From assembly GCF_020103755.1 (NCBI RefSeq), contig NZ_JAHSQD010000003.1, positions 1-64,000 of the forward strand: a DNA stretch of 64,000 bases, given 5' to 3'. The position numbers and the translations under genes were made by a program. Within the stretch, counting starts at the first letter, position 1. The number at the start of each line of letters is the position of its first letter. Below are positions 54,692-62,243 of this stretch, in pieces. Origin of the DNA: Streptomyces sp. LS1784. Lineage in GTDB: Bacteria; Actinomycetota; Actinomycetes; Streptomycetales; Streptomycetaceae. Under the pieces are notes generated by a model. The model searched no databases and was not told the DNA's origin. It saw only the letters and a program-made list of their open reading frames with translations.

Positions 54692-55333
54692 ATGGTGTCT
54701 CTTGACGCGTGGACCCGACAGCACGTGGCGCCCGTGGCAAAGGAGGCCGGTCTGACCCGCAAGGGCCTGGTGTACCGCCTGGCCGCGGACAACGGCGACC
54801 ACGCGCTGCTGGAGTTCCGGGCCCGACGCCTCGATCCGGCGATGGAGGTGTTCACGGTCAAGGCGTACATCGTGCCGGCCGCCTCCTGGGCGTGGAGCTA
54901 CCGCAAGAGCTGGGAGTCCGCCAGGAAGAAGGCTCCGGACGCGTCGGCCGCCATCGTGCAGTGGGGCGTGATTCCACCGGAGCAGGCCGCCTACGAGCCC
55001 GACGACGTGAATCCGCTCAACCCGAACTGGGCGTACGGCGGACGGATCGACCCCGATGCCGCCGGCCAGGCCATGGCGGAGGTCCTTCGGGAGCACACCC
55101 TTCCGACCATGCGGCGGCTGCTCGACCGTGACGAACTGTTCACGGAGATCTGCAGTCCCAGCTTCGAGTTCCACCGCGGCCGGCCGCCCGGCTGGGCCCG
55201 GATGATCCTCCGGGTCGACGAGGCATCACCGGCCGAACTGGACGAACTGGTCAGCCAGGTCGAGACGGGATATCCGGTCGCCGACGAGTTCATCGCCTGG
55301 GCCCGGACCCGGGCCGCCGAACACGACGGATGA
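54692..55333 (+). CDS. DUF4304-like protein, candidate immunity protein of the RHS toxin
   Basis: A 213-residue cytosolic protein. The N-terminus (TRQHVAPVAKEAGLTRKGLVYRLA) and the following beta-strand-rich part resemble DUF4304, a family repeatedly found as immunity proteins behind polymorphic toxins. It begins 23 bases after the RHS stop with GGAGG seven bases ahead of the ATG, and a strong terminator follows its stop, so toxin and this gene end one transcription unit. No signal peptide, as expected for an immunity protein. Specific binding to the toxin domain is inferred from position. Confidence 0.75.
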   Translation: MVSLDAWTRQHVAPVAKEAGLTRKGLVYRLAADNGDHALLEFRARRLDPAMEVFTVKAYIVPAASWAWSYRKSWESARKKAPDASAAIVQWGVIPPEQAAYEPDDVNPLNPNWAYGGRIDPDAAGQAMAEVLREHTLPTMRRLLDRDELFTEICSPSFEFHRGRPPGWARMILRVDEASPAELDELVSQVETGYPVADEFIAWARTRAAEHDG

Positions 55334-55335
55334 CC

Positions 55336-55373
55336 AACGAGCGCCCGGCCGGAACCCCGGCCGGGCGCTCGTT
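55336..55373 (+). terminator. Terminator after the immunity gene
   Basis: Perfect 17-base arms (55336-55352 and 55357-55373), AACC loop, starting three bases after the stop codon. Its position rules out the upstream ATG at 55330 as a sensible start of the next gene. Confidence 0.9.
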
Positions 55374-55473
55374 CCGCATCCGGCCATCCACCGAGGGGCG
55401 GGGCTTCCGCCGGCCCCGTCGGGCCCGGAAAATCCGCTGGCGCGACACGCGCCGAACCTCGACCCTGGTCACC

Positions 55474-56067
55474 GTGCCAGAACCCAAGCATCGGATCCGC
55501 GCCCTCCACACCGCCACCACGGTGACCGTCTACCAGGCGTACTCGCCGGAGATCGGCCTGCCCGCCGCACGGGACGGCCGCTTCCCGGCGGCGTGGAAGA
55601 GGGACCGGATGACGTGGATCAAACCGTCGTTCCTCTGGATGATGTACCGCTGCGGATGGGCGAGAAAGGAAGGCCAGGAAACCGTCCTCGCGATCGAGAT
55701 CACCCGCGAGGGCTTCGAGTGGGCCCTGGAGAACAGCTGCCTGTCCCACTACGAACACGGACTGCACCCCGACCGGGCAACGTGGAAGCGTGAGTTGAAG
55801 CGGTCCCCGGCGCGCGTGCAGTGGGATCCCGAGCGTGATCTGCGCCTGCAGCCGCTGCCCTACCGGTCGCTTCAGCTCGGCCTCGCCGGCGAGGCTGCTG
55901 CGCGCTATGCGGACGAGTGGATCGTCTCGGTGAAGGACGTCACCGCACTCGCGCACACCATCCACGCCCACGTGCGGGACGGGAACCTGGACGCCGCCCG
56001 GCAGCTCCTCCCGGCCGAAAGCGCGTACCCGTCCGGCGACACACTCCTGACCCACCTGGCCGGTTGA
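55474..56067 (+). CDS. DUF4291 family protein
   Basis: A 197-residue protein with the near-invariant DUF4291 blocks VYQAYSPEIGLPAA, MTWIKPSFLWMMYRCGW and VLAIEITREGFEWAL. The biochemical function of the family is unknown. The GTG at 55474 (then PEPKHRIRALHTATTVTVYQAY) matches the usual start of the family. The longer frame from 55330 would translate through a 17-base terminator hairpin and adds an Arg/Pro-rich stretch typical of non-coding sequence. It converges with the DUF397 gene, the stops being seven bases apart. Confidence 0.88.
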   Translation: MPEPKHRIRALHTATTVTVYQAYSPEIGLPAARDGRFPAAWKRDRMTWIKPSFLWMMYRCGWARKEGQETVLAIEITREGFEWALENSCLSHYEHGLHPDRATWKRELKRSPARVQWDPERDLRLQPLPYRSLQLGLAGEAAARYADEWIVSVKDVTALAHTIHAHVRDGNLDAARQLLPAESAYPSGDTLLTHLAG

Positions 56068-56074
56068 GTTCAAG

Positions 56075-56293
56075 TCAGTCCTGAACGGGGAATTCGCCGT
56101 CCTGGATCGCCGCGATGAAGGATCCCCAAGCCGCGGCGGGGAAGATCAGGGCCGGGCCATTGGGGTCCTTGGAGTCACGGACCGGGACGACGCCGGGGAG
56201 AAATCCGGGGGCCACTTCGATGCAGTCGCCGCCGTTGCCTCCGCTGTGGCTGCTCTTGCGCCAGACGGTCGCGTCGAGCTCGATCCTCGTCAT
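56075..56293 (-). CDS. DUF397 domain protein
   Basis: A 72-residue protein with the DUF397 signature: WRKSSHSGGNGGDCIEVA near the start and VRDSKDPNGPALIFPAAAWGSFI after it. These small Streptomyces proteins are almost always encoded directly behind an XRE/DUF5753 regulator and often near an RsbW-like ATPase, exactly as here; some pairs act as toxin-antitoxin-like or developmental regulators. Its 5' part overlaps the XRE reading frame by 119 bases in another phase. Confidence 0.92.
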   Translation of the reverse strand: MTRIELDATVWRKSSHSGGNGGDCIEVAPGFLPGVVPVRDSKDPNGPALIFPAAAWGSFIAAIQDGEFPVQD

Positions 56294-57125
56294 CCATGAA
56301 CCCTTTCAGCGCATCGGCGATCAGCGCAAGCGAGTCGGCCACTGGCAGTGCCGCCCCGTGAGCCAGATCATAGCTGCGGCGATGAGCCGCCACGATCGCC
56401 GGATCATCGCTGGCATGCCCGCGATCGAGGCTCTCGGAGTACACACAGGTCCGACCATCAGGCATCTCCAGCATCACCATGGACTTGTCGATGATGGCCT
56501 GCCGGCAACCGAATGGCGCAACCTGGATGATCACGTTCGGGAGTTCTGCGATAGCCAGCAGGTGCTGCATCTGGCGTCGCATGACTCCAGGCCCACCGAA
56601 GACAGTCCTGATGGCGCTCTCATCCAGAATCACCAGCAGAAGAGGCCCTTCCGGATCCAGGAATCGCGTCTGCCTCGCCAGTCGAGCCGCCGTTCGCTCC
56701 TCGATCACCTTTGGCTTCCCCGCCGCGTCGCTGACCGCGAAGACAGCCTCCGCATACTCGCGGCATTGCAGCAGTCCATGCATGACCGCCAGTTGGAAGA
56801 TCCTCGCGGCCACCGCCTCGGCTTCCATGTCCACATGAGTCTGGAACCAGTCCGGATGCTCAACCCCAGCGTTCCAGTCCACCCGGTCCCAGAGCCGCTT
56901 CAGCGACCCGCCCGTGTCGAGCAACAGATCTGCCTGCACGACCATGTCCGGCGGCATGCGCCTCTGGCCGGACTCGTACCTTGTGATGTTCGGCCTGGTG
57001 CAGTGCAGCAGCTTCGCCAACTGCTCCTGCGTGTAGCCGGCCATCTCCCGGTAGAACCGCAGCTCTTCGCCGAAGATCCGCGCCGAACTGGCCGTCACTT
57101 CGCTCTTGAGTCGCCGGTGTGCCAT
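56175..57125 (-). CDS. XRE-family regulator with DUF5753 domain (3' end possibly frameshifted)
   Basis: A 316-residue protein. The helix-turn-helix lies near residues 20-60 (REMAGYTQEQLAKLLHCTRPNITRYESG) and DUF5753 spans about 85-270 (WFQTHVDMEAEAVAARIFQLAVMHGLLQ, then LNVIIQVAPFG-like and MLEMPDGRTCVYSES). Normally such genes stop at or within a few bases of the DUF397 start. This frame runs 119 bases further, adding a basic tail (RRQRRRLHRSGPRISPRR) that reads like out-of-phase DUF397 sequence. A one-base shift near 56290 would bring the TGA of ATGA into frame. The start is the ATG at 57125. Confidence 0.88.
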   Translation of the reverse strand: MAHRRLKSEVTASSARIFGEELRFYREMAGYTQEQLAKLLHCTRPNITRYESGQRRMPPDMVVQADLLLDTGGSLKRLWDRVDWNAGVEHPDWFQTHVDMEAEAVAARIFQLAVMHGLLQCREYAEAVFAVSDAAGKPKVIEERTAARLARQTRFLDPEGPLLLVILDESAIRTVFGGPGVMRRQMQHLLAIAELPNVIIQVAPFGCRQAIIDKSMVMLEMPDGRTCVYSESLDRGHASDDPAIVAAHRRSYDLAHGAALPVADSLALIADALKGFMDDEDRARRDRLAQEQPQRRQRRRLHRSGPRISPRRRPGP

Positions 57126-57281
57126 GCCCGACCCCCTGACGTACCGCGTGTGCCTGGTACCCGATTTCGGCCATCACCGTATCTCCGCAGGCCGATCATT
57201 GAGACCGGAACGCAATCATCTGCATGCGTAGCGTGATTGCGCGCTCCCTTCGCACGCCCCCTCCGCCCCTGAGGTCCCCCC

Positions 57282-57710
57282 ATGCTCACTGCCCGCCGCC
57301 CCCGCACGTTCGTCGCCCGCCTCGACTCCCGGGCCGAATCCACGCCCCTCGCACGGTACTTGCTCCGCGCCTACCTCTCCGGCCTGCCCACCGGCGAGCG
57401 CTACTGCGACACCGCCGAACTGCTCCTCGGCGAGCTGTTCGCCAACGCCGTCCAGCACTCCGACGCGCCCGCCGACCGGCACATCGAGATCCGCTTCGCC
57501 CTCGTCAACTCCCGCCTCCGGCTGGAGGTCCACGACGCCGGCAGCGGCCGTCCGTCCCTCCGGACCGCTGCGCCGGACGACGAGTACGGCCGCGGCCTGT
57601 TCCTCGTCGACGAACTCGCCGAACGCTGGGGCTGCGCCACCCGACCGGGCGGCATCGGCAAGTTCATCTGGGCCCTCGTCGCCCCCGCCCCCTCCCTCGT
57701 CACCGTCTGA
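57282..57710 (+). CDS. RsbW-like serine kinase/anti-sigma-type ATPase
   Basis: A 142-residue GHKL ATPase. The N-box is LLLGELFANAVQHS (about 48-61), the G1 box VHDAGSGRP and the G2 region GRGLFLVDELAERWG. Proteins of this size without receiver or sensor domains act as anti-sigma factors or accessory ATPases, and Streptomyces encodes dozens beside XRE/DUF397 pairs. It diverges from the XRE gene and may be controlled with it. Partner sigma or anti-anti-sigma factors are not in the window. Confidence 0.9.
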   Translation: MLTARRPRTFVARLDSRAESTPLARYLLRAYLSGLPTGERYCDTAELLLGELFANAVQHSDAPADRHIEIRFALVNSRLRLEVHDAGSGRPSLRTAAPDDEYGRGLFLVDELAERWGCATRPGGIGKFIWALVAPAPSLVTV

Positions 57711-57725
57711 AAGCCCAACCACGCC

Positions 57726-58280
57726 ATGCACCTCGCCACCCTCGCCCGCCACGCCCTCTCCCGCGGCACCACCCCCGCCGCCACCTACGCCCTCCTCGCC
57801 CGCCGCACCCGCAAACCCCTCCCCTCCGCCCGCGCCGTCTGCCTCGCCCTCACCATCCCCCTCGCCGAGACCACCCGCCGCCTCGACGACTGCTACGACG
57901 CCCTCCTCGCCAACGCCCGCACGGGCTCCGAGACCGACACCGGCGAACTCCTCGAAGCCCTCGGCGTCTTCGACGTCCCCGCCTCCCTCACCACCACCGA
58001 ACTCGCCGTCGTCGACCACTTCCTGACCGCCGTCGACGCCATGGGCGGCATCCGCCCCGGCCACCAGCACGGCCTGAACCGCTGGTTCACCACCGGCAAC
58101 CTCACCGCCGCCTACCTCTCCCTCGCCGTCGCCCACCCCCTGCCCCGCACCGGAAACCCCACCCTGTACTGGACCACCCTCGTCACCGCCGGTGAACTCC
58201 TCACCACCACCCCCACCCCCGACACCCGCCTCAAGTACGCCCTCACCCACTGCCGCACCCAAGCAGCCACCCACACCTGA
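57726..58280 (+). CDS. Hypothetical protein
   Basis: A 184-residue, mostly helical, soluble protein beginning MHLATLARHALSRGTTPAATYALLARRTRK, with no recognised motif. Third codon positions are almost uniformly C, stronger than neighbours, which supports real coding. It starts 15 bases after the ATPase gene on the same strand, so the pair is likely co-transcribed, and a terminator follows. The central sequence (FDVPASLTTTELAVVDHFLTAVDAM) gives no functional hint to me. Confidence 0.75.
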   Translation: MHLATLARHALSRGTTPAATYALLARRTRKPLPSARAVCLALTIPLAETTRRLDDCYDALLANARTGSETDTGELLEALGVFDVPASLTTTELAVVDHFLTAVDAMGGIRPGHQHGLNRWFTTGNLTAAYLSLAVAHPLPRTGNPTLYWTTLVTAGELLTTTPTPDTRLKYALTHCRTQAATHT

Positions 58281-58292
58281 CCCACGCCGCGC

Positions 58293-58321
58293 ACAGGAAG
58301 TCGGCCCCACCGACTTCCTGT
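58293..58321 (+). terminator. Terminator hairpin
   Basis: ACAGGAAGTCGG (58293-58304) and CCGACTTCCTGT (58310-58321) pair perfectly around CCCCA. A closely related stem recurs at 58678-58698. Confidence 0.85.
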
Positions 58322-58339
58322 AACCCTCACCGGTCCCCC

Positions 58340-58657
58340 ATGATGGTGATCATGACTGGTGAGCCCTTGTCCGTGCCCCTCGCCGAGCTGCGCAGATCGT
58401 TCGACGTGTTGCTCTGCCACGTGGAAGCCGCTGCGGCGGGCGATACCGTCGCCCTGGACGAGGACTACTTCTGGTCCATCCCCCCGGACAAGCTCTACGA
58501 CGTCACGCGGGAGCCGGACGACCTCACGATCGGACAGCTCTCGGAATCCTGGCAGCACCTGAGGGACCTGCTCGCCGACCCGGATCGCGCGCTGAGCTAC
58601 CACCTGACGTGGCTCGCCGACGTCCTGCGGGCCATCGCCCACGACCTGCCGGCGTAG
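58340..58657 (+). CDS. Small conserved-looking hypothetical protein
   Basis: A 105-residue acidic protein with the motif-like stretch FWSIPPDKLYDVTREPDDL and a helical C-terminal half, no membrane segment. Codon bias supports coding. The start may be the ATG at 58340 or the ATG at 58352 (MTGEPLSVPLAELRRSF); neither has a clear ribosome site. It is bracketed by two near-identical stem-loops (58293-58321, 58678-58698), as though gene plus terminator were an insertable unit. Function unknown. Confidence 0.72.
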   Translation: MMVIMTGEPLSVPLAELRRSFDVLLCHVEAAAAGDTVALDEDYFWSIPPDKLYDVTREPDDLTIGQLSESWQHLRDLLADPDRALSYHLTWLADVLRAIAHDLPA

Positions 58658-58677
58658 TCCCCTCCCACCCCGCGCGG

Positions 58678-58698
58678 GAAGTCGGCCCCACCGGCTTC
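58678..58698 (+). terminator. Second copy of the GAAGTCGG-CCCCA stem-loop
   Basis: GAAGTCGG-CCCCA-CCGGCTTC forms an 8-base stem with one G-U pair. The 16-base block GAAGTCGGCCCCACCG is identical to that in the terminator 380 bases upstream. Confidence 0.65.
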
Positions 58699-58803
58699 TC
58701 ACGCACTTCCCCGATGCGCGGGCCGTCGGCCGGGTGAGCAGCGCGCCCCCGGAGGCCCCACCTCGCCTCTTCCTGCCGTTCACATGAACAGCGGGTCGGC
58801 CGG

Positions 58804-59544
58804 CTACGGCCAGGGGTAACCCACTTGCTCGGGGTTGTAACCTCCGCAGAGCTCGGCGGTGGCCCGGGGATCGCCTGCGGTCAGCTGCGCTTCAAGGCGC
58901 TCGGCCTGGTCCGACGGGTCGTCGGCGGAGATCGGGAAGGTCATCAGGAACTGGGCCCAGGGCAGCCATGTATCGGCCCGGTTTGGGGGATGGTTCAGGA
59001 CGACGTGGATTTGATCGGGTTGCTCGCCCCGGGAGGCCCAGACGTCTTCCAACTCGCAGTCCCACCTGGCGAGCCAGTCCTCGCGCCCCCTCAGCCCCGC
59101 CTCAAGCAGCCGCCTGACCACTCCTGCCGGCCACTCCCAACTGCGGTCCTCTCCGGCTCGCAGGACCTCGGCCTCGTACTGACCCGTGGTGAACCGAAGC
59201 TCCGGCAGGTGGAAGTCCTGATTGGCCGGGTCGCGCCAGCCCTCCCAGACGACATGCTCCCCGTCACGCCTGACCGTCATGTACAGGGCACCACAGCACA
59301 TCTCCACGCCACACCCGGACCAAGCGAGACGAACCTCGTGGGGCGTCGCAGTGGCATGCAACGGCCCGTCCCGGCCCAACAGATACCGGGGGCCCACTCC
59401 CGCGTACAGGGAGCCTCCCACCCCACCGGGGAAGGCGTCGGCCAGAAGGTCCCGGCCATTGACGATCGGGCGGACCTCGATGCCGCCCTCGCCGGGCGGT
59501 GGGCAGACGACGTTCAGGCTGAGAAGGTCCGGTTCTGTGGCCAC
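58804..59544 (-). CDS. Hypothetical protein
   Basis: A 246-residue soluble protein starting MATEPDLLSLNVVCPPPGEGG. Features are a compact Gly-rich segment with three cysteines (WSGCGVEMCCGALYMTV), a Trp-rich middle (WEGWRDPANQDFHLPELRF, then RSWEWPAGVVRRLL) and no export signal. It resembles the kind of conserved orphan found in Streptomyces accessory regions, possibly an immunity-type protein, but I do not recognise the family. Codon bias is clear. It is transcribed toward the small hypothetical gene and lies alone on this strand. Confidence 0.75.
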   Translation of the reverse strand: MATEPDLLSLNVVCPPPGEGGIEVRPIVNGRDLLADAFPGGVGGSLYAGVGPRYLLGRDGPLHATATPHEVRLAWSGCGVEMCCGALYMTVRRDGEHVVWEGWRDPANQDFHLPELRFTTGQYEAEVLRAGEDRSWEWPAGVVRRLLEAGLRGREDWLARWDCELEDVWASRGEQPDQIHVVLNHPPNRADTWLPWAQFLMTFPISADDPSDQAERLEAQLTAGDPRATAELCGGYNPEQVGYPWP

Positions 59545-59712
59545 CGGCCAATGATCGCGGAGCCGGCCTCAGCTGTCATGTGAATTCGCGCGGCCTCCGC
59601 TCAGGGCGGCAAGGGGCTCCGATGGGGATGGGGTCAGGGGGCGGTGAACGGTCGGCATCAACCCGTCAGGTTGCGGGGCGCCGGTAGGATCAGCGCTCCA
59701 ACGAGGAGCGCG

Positions 59713-60531
59713 ATGCGATCAGCAGGTCATGGTAGCGAGGGGCAGAAGTACGCTCTGACCTCGGATGAGGACGACGCCGACTTCTGGGGCTTTGCTCATG
59801 AGGCCGACGGGTTGTTCACGCCGCTGCCGGAGGAGGCGGGAGCACGACGAGTGCACCTCACGGGTTGCCTCCCGCAGGGCGGCCTCCTCAAGAGCCTTGA
59901 CCACGTTGGCAGTCGTCGCGCCATGGCGGGTAACGCCTGGTTCGACGTCCTTGATGCCGACGGTGCCACCATGGGGTCCTACTTCGTCGGCGAGGTCACC
60001 GTCGTCGACGTCCAGCCCTCCCCCCGCGGAGCCGGCCTCGTCGACCTCACGGTGACGCTGTGGTGCGAGAACGCCCTGCCCGGGGCGGACGTCATGTGGG
60101 ACCTGATCCGCATGGGGCGCCTGAATCGCACCGGAATGTGGCACGACCTGGACCGTGAGGACAGACGAGCGTGGCTGTCGGTGGCGCTGTGGTCCCATCA
60201 GTACCGACGGCGGAGGACGGTCGATACTCCCGTCGGCGAAGTGTTCACGCTGGACGGTCGGCACATCGTTGACGAGGACAGCTTCTACTGTGCGATGGGC
60301 GAGGCCGTCAACGGTCCTGGCGGATACTTCGGTTGGAACCTCGATGCTCTCGACGACTGCTTGAGAGGCGGCTGGGGTGCCACCCCTCCCTTCACGCTGC
60401 GGTGGGAGTCCTCGGCCGAGGCCAGGGCGGCTTTGGCCGAGCGCACGCCCACCAGCGACGGCACAGCATCGCTGTTCGACCTGATCGTGGAGATCTTCGA
60501 GGGCCGGGGCATCAGCGTGGTCCTGCGGTGA
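59713..60531 (+). CDS. Barstar-domain protein with N-terminal extension
   Basis: A 272-residue protein. The C-terminal ~95 residues match barstar (ribonuclease inhibitor): GRHIVDEDSFYCAMGEAVN, then GPGGYFGWNLDALDDCLRGG, and the closing FEGRGISVVLR. The N-terminal ~165 residues are an uncharacterised domain (DFWGFAHEADGLF, WCENALPGADVMWDLIRMG). Barstar proteins neutralise barnase-type RNases, often toxins from neighbours or rivals; no RNase gene is adjacent. The ATG at 59713 was chosen for GAGGAG five bases upstream; the frame opens further upstream without conserved sequence. Confidence 0.85.
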   Translation: MRSAGHGSEGQKYALTSDEDDADFWGFAHEADGLFTPLPEEAGARRVHLTGCLPQGGLLKSLDHVGSRRAMAGNAWFDVLDADGATMGSYFVGEVTVVDVQPSPRGAGLVDLTVTLWCENALPGADVMWDLIRMGRLNRTGMWHDLDREDRRAWLSVALWSHQYRRRRTVDTPVGEVFTLDGRHIVDEDSFYCAMGEAVNGPGGYFGWNLDALDDCLRGGWGATPPFTLRWESSAEARAALAERTPTSDGTASLFDLIVEIFEGRGISVVLR

Positions 60532-60686
60532 CGGCTGGTCGCTCCCGAGGGTCGGCGGGCGGCGTCCCGACCGATCGCGGGCCGCAGGCCGCCGGCAGGG
60601 GACGGTCCGGTTCCCGAAATCGCCGTCAACTACACTCGGTTCACAGCGTGTGGCGATGTCGCCCACCCGTTGGGGGGGGCAGTGAG

Positions 60687-61100
60687 GTGGCAGCAGTGAT
60701 CTACCGCAACCCGGAGAACGTGCACCAACCGGTCGCGGGATACACCCATCAGATCGAGGTCCGCGAACCGGCGCGATGGCTGGTGCTGTCCGGTCAGATC
60801 GGGATGCGGCCGGACGGATCGGTGCCCGCGGACCCGGTCGAGCAGATCGAGGTCGCCCTGGAGAACCTGCGGCGCAATCTCGACGCGGCCGGCATGGGGG
60901 TACGCGACGTCGTGAAGCTGACCTTCCTGCTGGTCGGGGAGAACGAGGAGGGCGAGCCGGCCCGGCGGCGCGCGGCCTTCGACAGCTGGCTGGGCGACCA
61001 CAAGCCGGCCATGACGCTGCTCTACGTCTCCCGGCTCGCCTCACCGGCTCTGCGCGTCGAGATCGACGCGTGGGCCTGCCAGGACAACGGGGATTCCTGA
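60687..61100 (+). CDS. RidA family protein
   Basis: A 137-residue RidA/YjgF/UK114-fold protein. Visible landmarks are LVLSGQIGMRPDGSVPAD, QIEVALENLRRNLDAAGMGVRDVVKLTFLL and the C-terminal SPALRVEIDAWA. Family members hydrolyse reactive enamines/imines or act as other deaminases; the catalytic Arg usually found before the C-terminal VEIE block appears here as ALRVEID. The GTG at 60687 is used, with GTG 60696 as alternative; GAGGTGG lies between them. It precedes a terminator that separates it from the convergent GlxA-type gene. Confidence 0.88.
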   Translation: MAAVIYRNPENVHQPVAGYTHQIEVREPARWLVLSGQIGMRPDGSVPADPVEQIEVALENLRRNLDAAGMGVRDVVKLTFLLVGENEEGEPARRRAAFDSWLGDHKPAMTLLYVSRLASPALRVEIDAWACQDNGDS

Positions 61101-61123
61101 GGACGGCGCCCGACCGCCGCCAC

Positions 61124-61157
61124 GGCCGGGCGGCGGGCAGGTCCGTCCCGCCCGGCC
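61124..61157. terminator. Bidirectional terminator hairpin
   Basis: GGCCGGGCGG (61124-61133) pairs perfectly with CCGCCCGGCC (61148-61157); loop of 14 bases. It lies between convergent ridA-like and glxA-like genes. Confidence 0.7.
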
Positions 61158-61174
61158 CCCGCGCGCTGCGGCGC

Positions 61175-62173
61175 TCAGACCTGCTCGGGCGTCCCGCTCC
61201 GGCCCCGGAACGTGTTCCGGTACGCCTGGGGCGACACTCCGATCGCGGCGTGCAGGTGCTGGCGCAGCGACGCCCCGGTGGCGAAGCCGATCTCCGCGGC
61301 GATCCGGTCGACCGGCAGGTCGCTGGTCTCCAGCAGGTGGCGGGCGCGGTGCACCCGCTGCTGGATCAGCCAGCGGCCCGGGCTGGTGCCCGTCTCCTCC
61401 TGGAAGCGGCGGGCGAAGGTGCGCGGGCTCATGCGGGCGTGCGCGGCCAACTCCCGTAGCGCGAGCGGGCGGTCGAGGTGTTCCAGCGCCCAGGCCTGGG
61501 TCGCGGCGGTGCCGCTGTTTCCCTCCGGTGGCACCGGCTGTTCGATGTACTGGGCCTGGCCGCCCTCGCGCCAGGGCGGCACCACGCAGTGCCGGGCGAC
61601 CTGGTTGGCGACGGCGCTGCCGTGGTCGGAGCGCACCACGTGCAGGCACACGTCGAGCCCGGACGCGGCGCCCGCCGAGGTGAGCACGTCGCCTTCGTCG
61701 ATGAACAACACGTCGGCGTCCAGGTCGACTTGGGGGAACATCCGGCGGAACGCGGGAGCCAGGGCCCAGTGCGTGGTGGCGCGCCGCCCGTCGAGCAGAC
61801 CGGCGGCGGCCAGCGCGAACGCGCCGGTGCAGATGGAGACGATGCGGGCGCCGGGGCGGATCCGGGCGAGGGCCGCGCGGTCCGACTCCGGCAGGTCGGC
61901 GGTGACGCGCTGCAGGGCGTAGGGCGGGATGACGACCGTGTCGGCGCTTTCCAGCGCCTCGGGCCCGTGCCCGACGGTGATCGTGAAGTCGGCGTCGGTC
62001 GCGACCGTCCGGTCGTCCGTCGCCGCGCACGTCACCACCTCGTACGCCCCCGGCACCCCGGGGAAGACCCGGTTGGGGATGCCCAGTTCGAAGGGGTACA
62101 CGCCGTCCAGGGCGAGGACGACGACGCGGTGCGGCGGCCGGTCGCGGAGGCCGCAGGGTTCCATCGCAGGCAT
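61175..62173 (-). CDS. GlxA-type transcriptional regulator (DJ-1/PfpI plus AraC domains)
   Basis: A 332-residue regulator. Residues about 15-180 form a DJ-1/PfpI-like domain (VVVLALDGVYPFELGIPNRVF, IVSICTGAFALAAAGLLDGRRATTHW with the elbow Cys, and VLTSAGAASGLDVCLHVV). Residues about 225-325 carry the AraC helix-turn-helix pair (LRELAAHARMSPRTFARRFQ and IAAEIGFATGASLRQHLH). It diverges from the dehydrogenase gene with 70 bases between starts and very likely controls it. The ligand is unknown; GlxA-type proteins usually sense small metabolites through the DJ-1 domain. Confidence 0.93.
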   Translation of the reverse strand: MPAMEPCGLRDRPPHRVVVLALDGVYPFELGIPNRVFPGVPGAYEVVTCAATDDRTVATDADFTITVGHGPEALESADTVVIPPYALQRVTADLPESDRAALARIRPGARIVSICTGAFALAAAGLLDGRRATTHWALAPAFRRMFPQVDLDADVLFIDEGDVLTSAGAASGLDVCLHVVRSDHGSAVANQVARHCVVPPWREGGQAQYIEQPVPPEGNSGTAATQAWALEHLDRPLALRELAAHARMSPRTFARRFQEETGTSPGRWLIQQRVHRARHLLETSDLPVDRIAAEIGFATGASLRQHLHAAIGVSPQAYRNTFRGRSGTPEQV

Positions 62174-62243
62174 GGCACGATCCTATCGGTCTTTGGCAAT
62201 CCTGCCATTTCCCAGGTCAGGGCCGGGGCCGCACGCTTGATCC

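Noticed and set aside
48357-54740. A 2127-codon open frame on the minus strand opposite the RHS gene
   Set aside because: It is the mirror of a gene with strong third-position G/C bias. Its product is Val/Gly/Arg-rich and repetitive with no domain, while the plus-strand frame has signal peptide, YD repeats and RHS core.
55330-55473. Longer N-terminus for the DUF4291 protein starting at the ATG overlapping the immunity-gene stop
   Set aside because: The extension would be translated across a perfect 17-base terminator hairpin and is Arg/Pro-rich; family similarity begins after the GTG at 55474.
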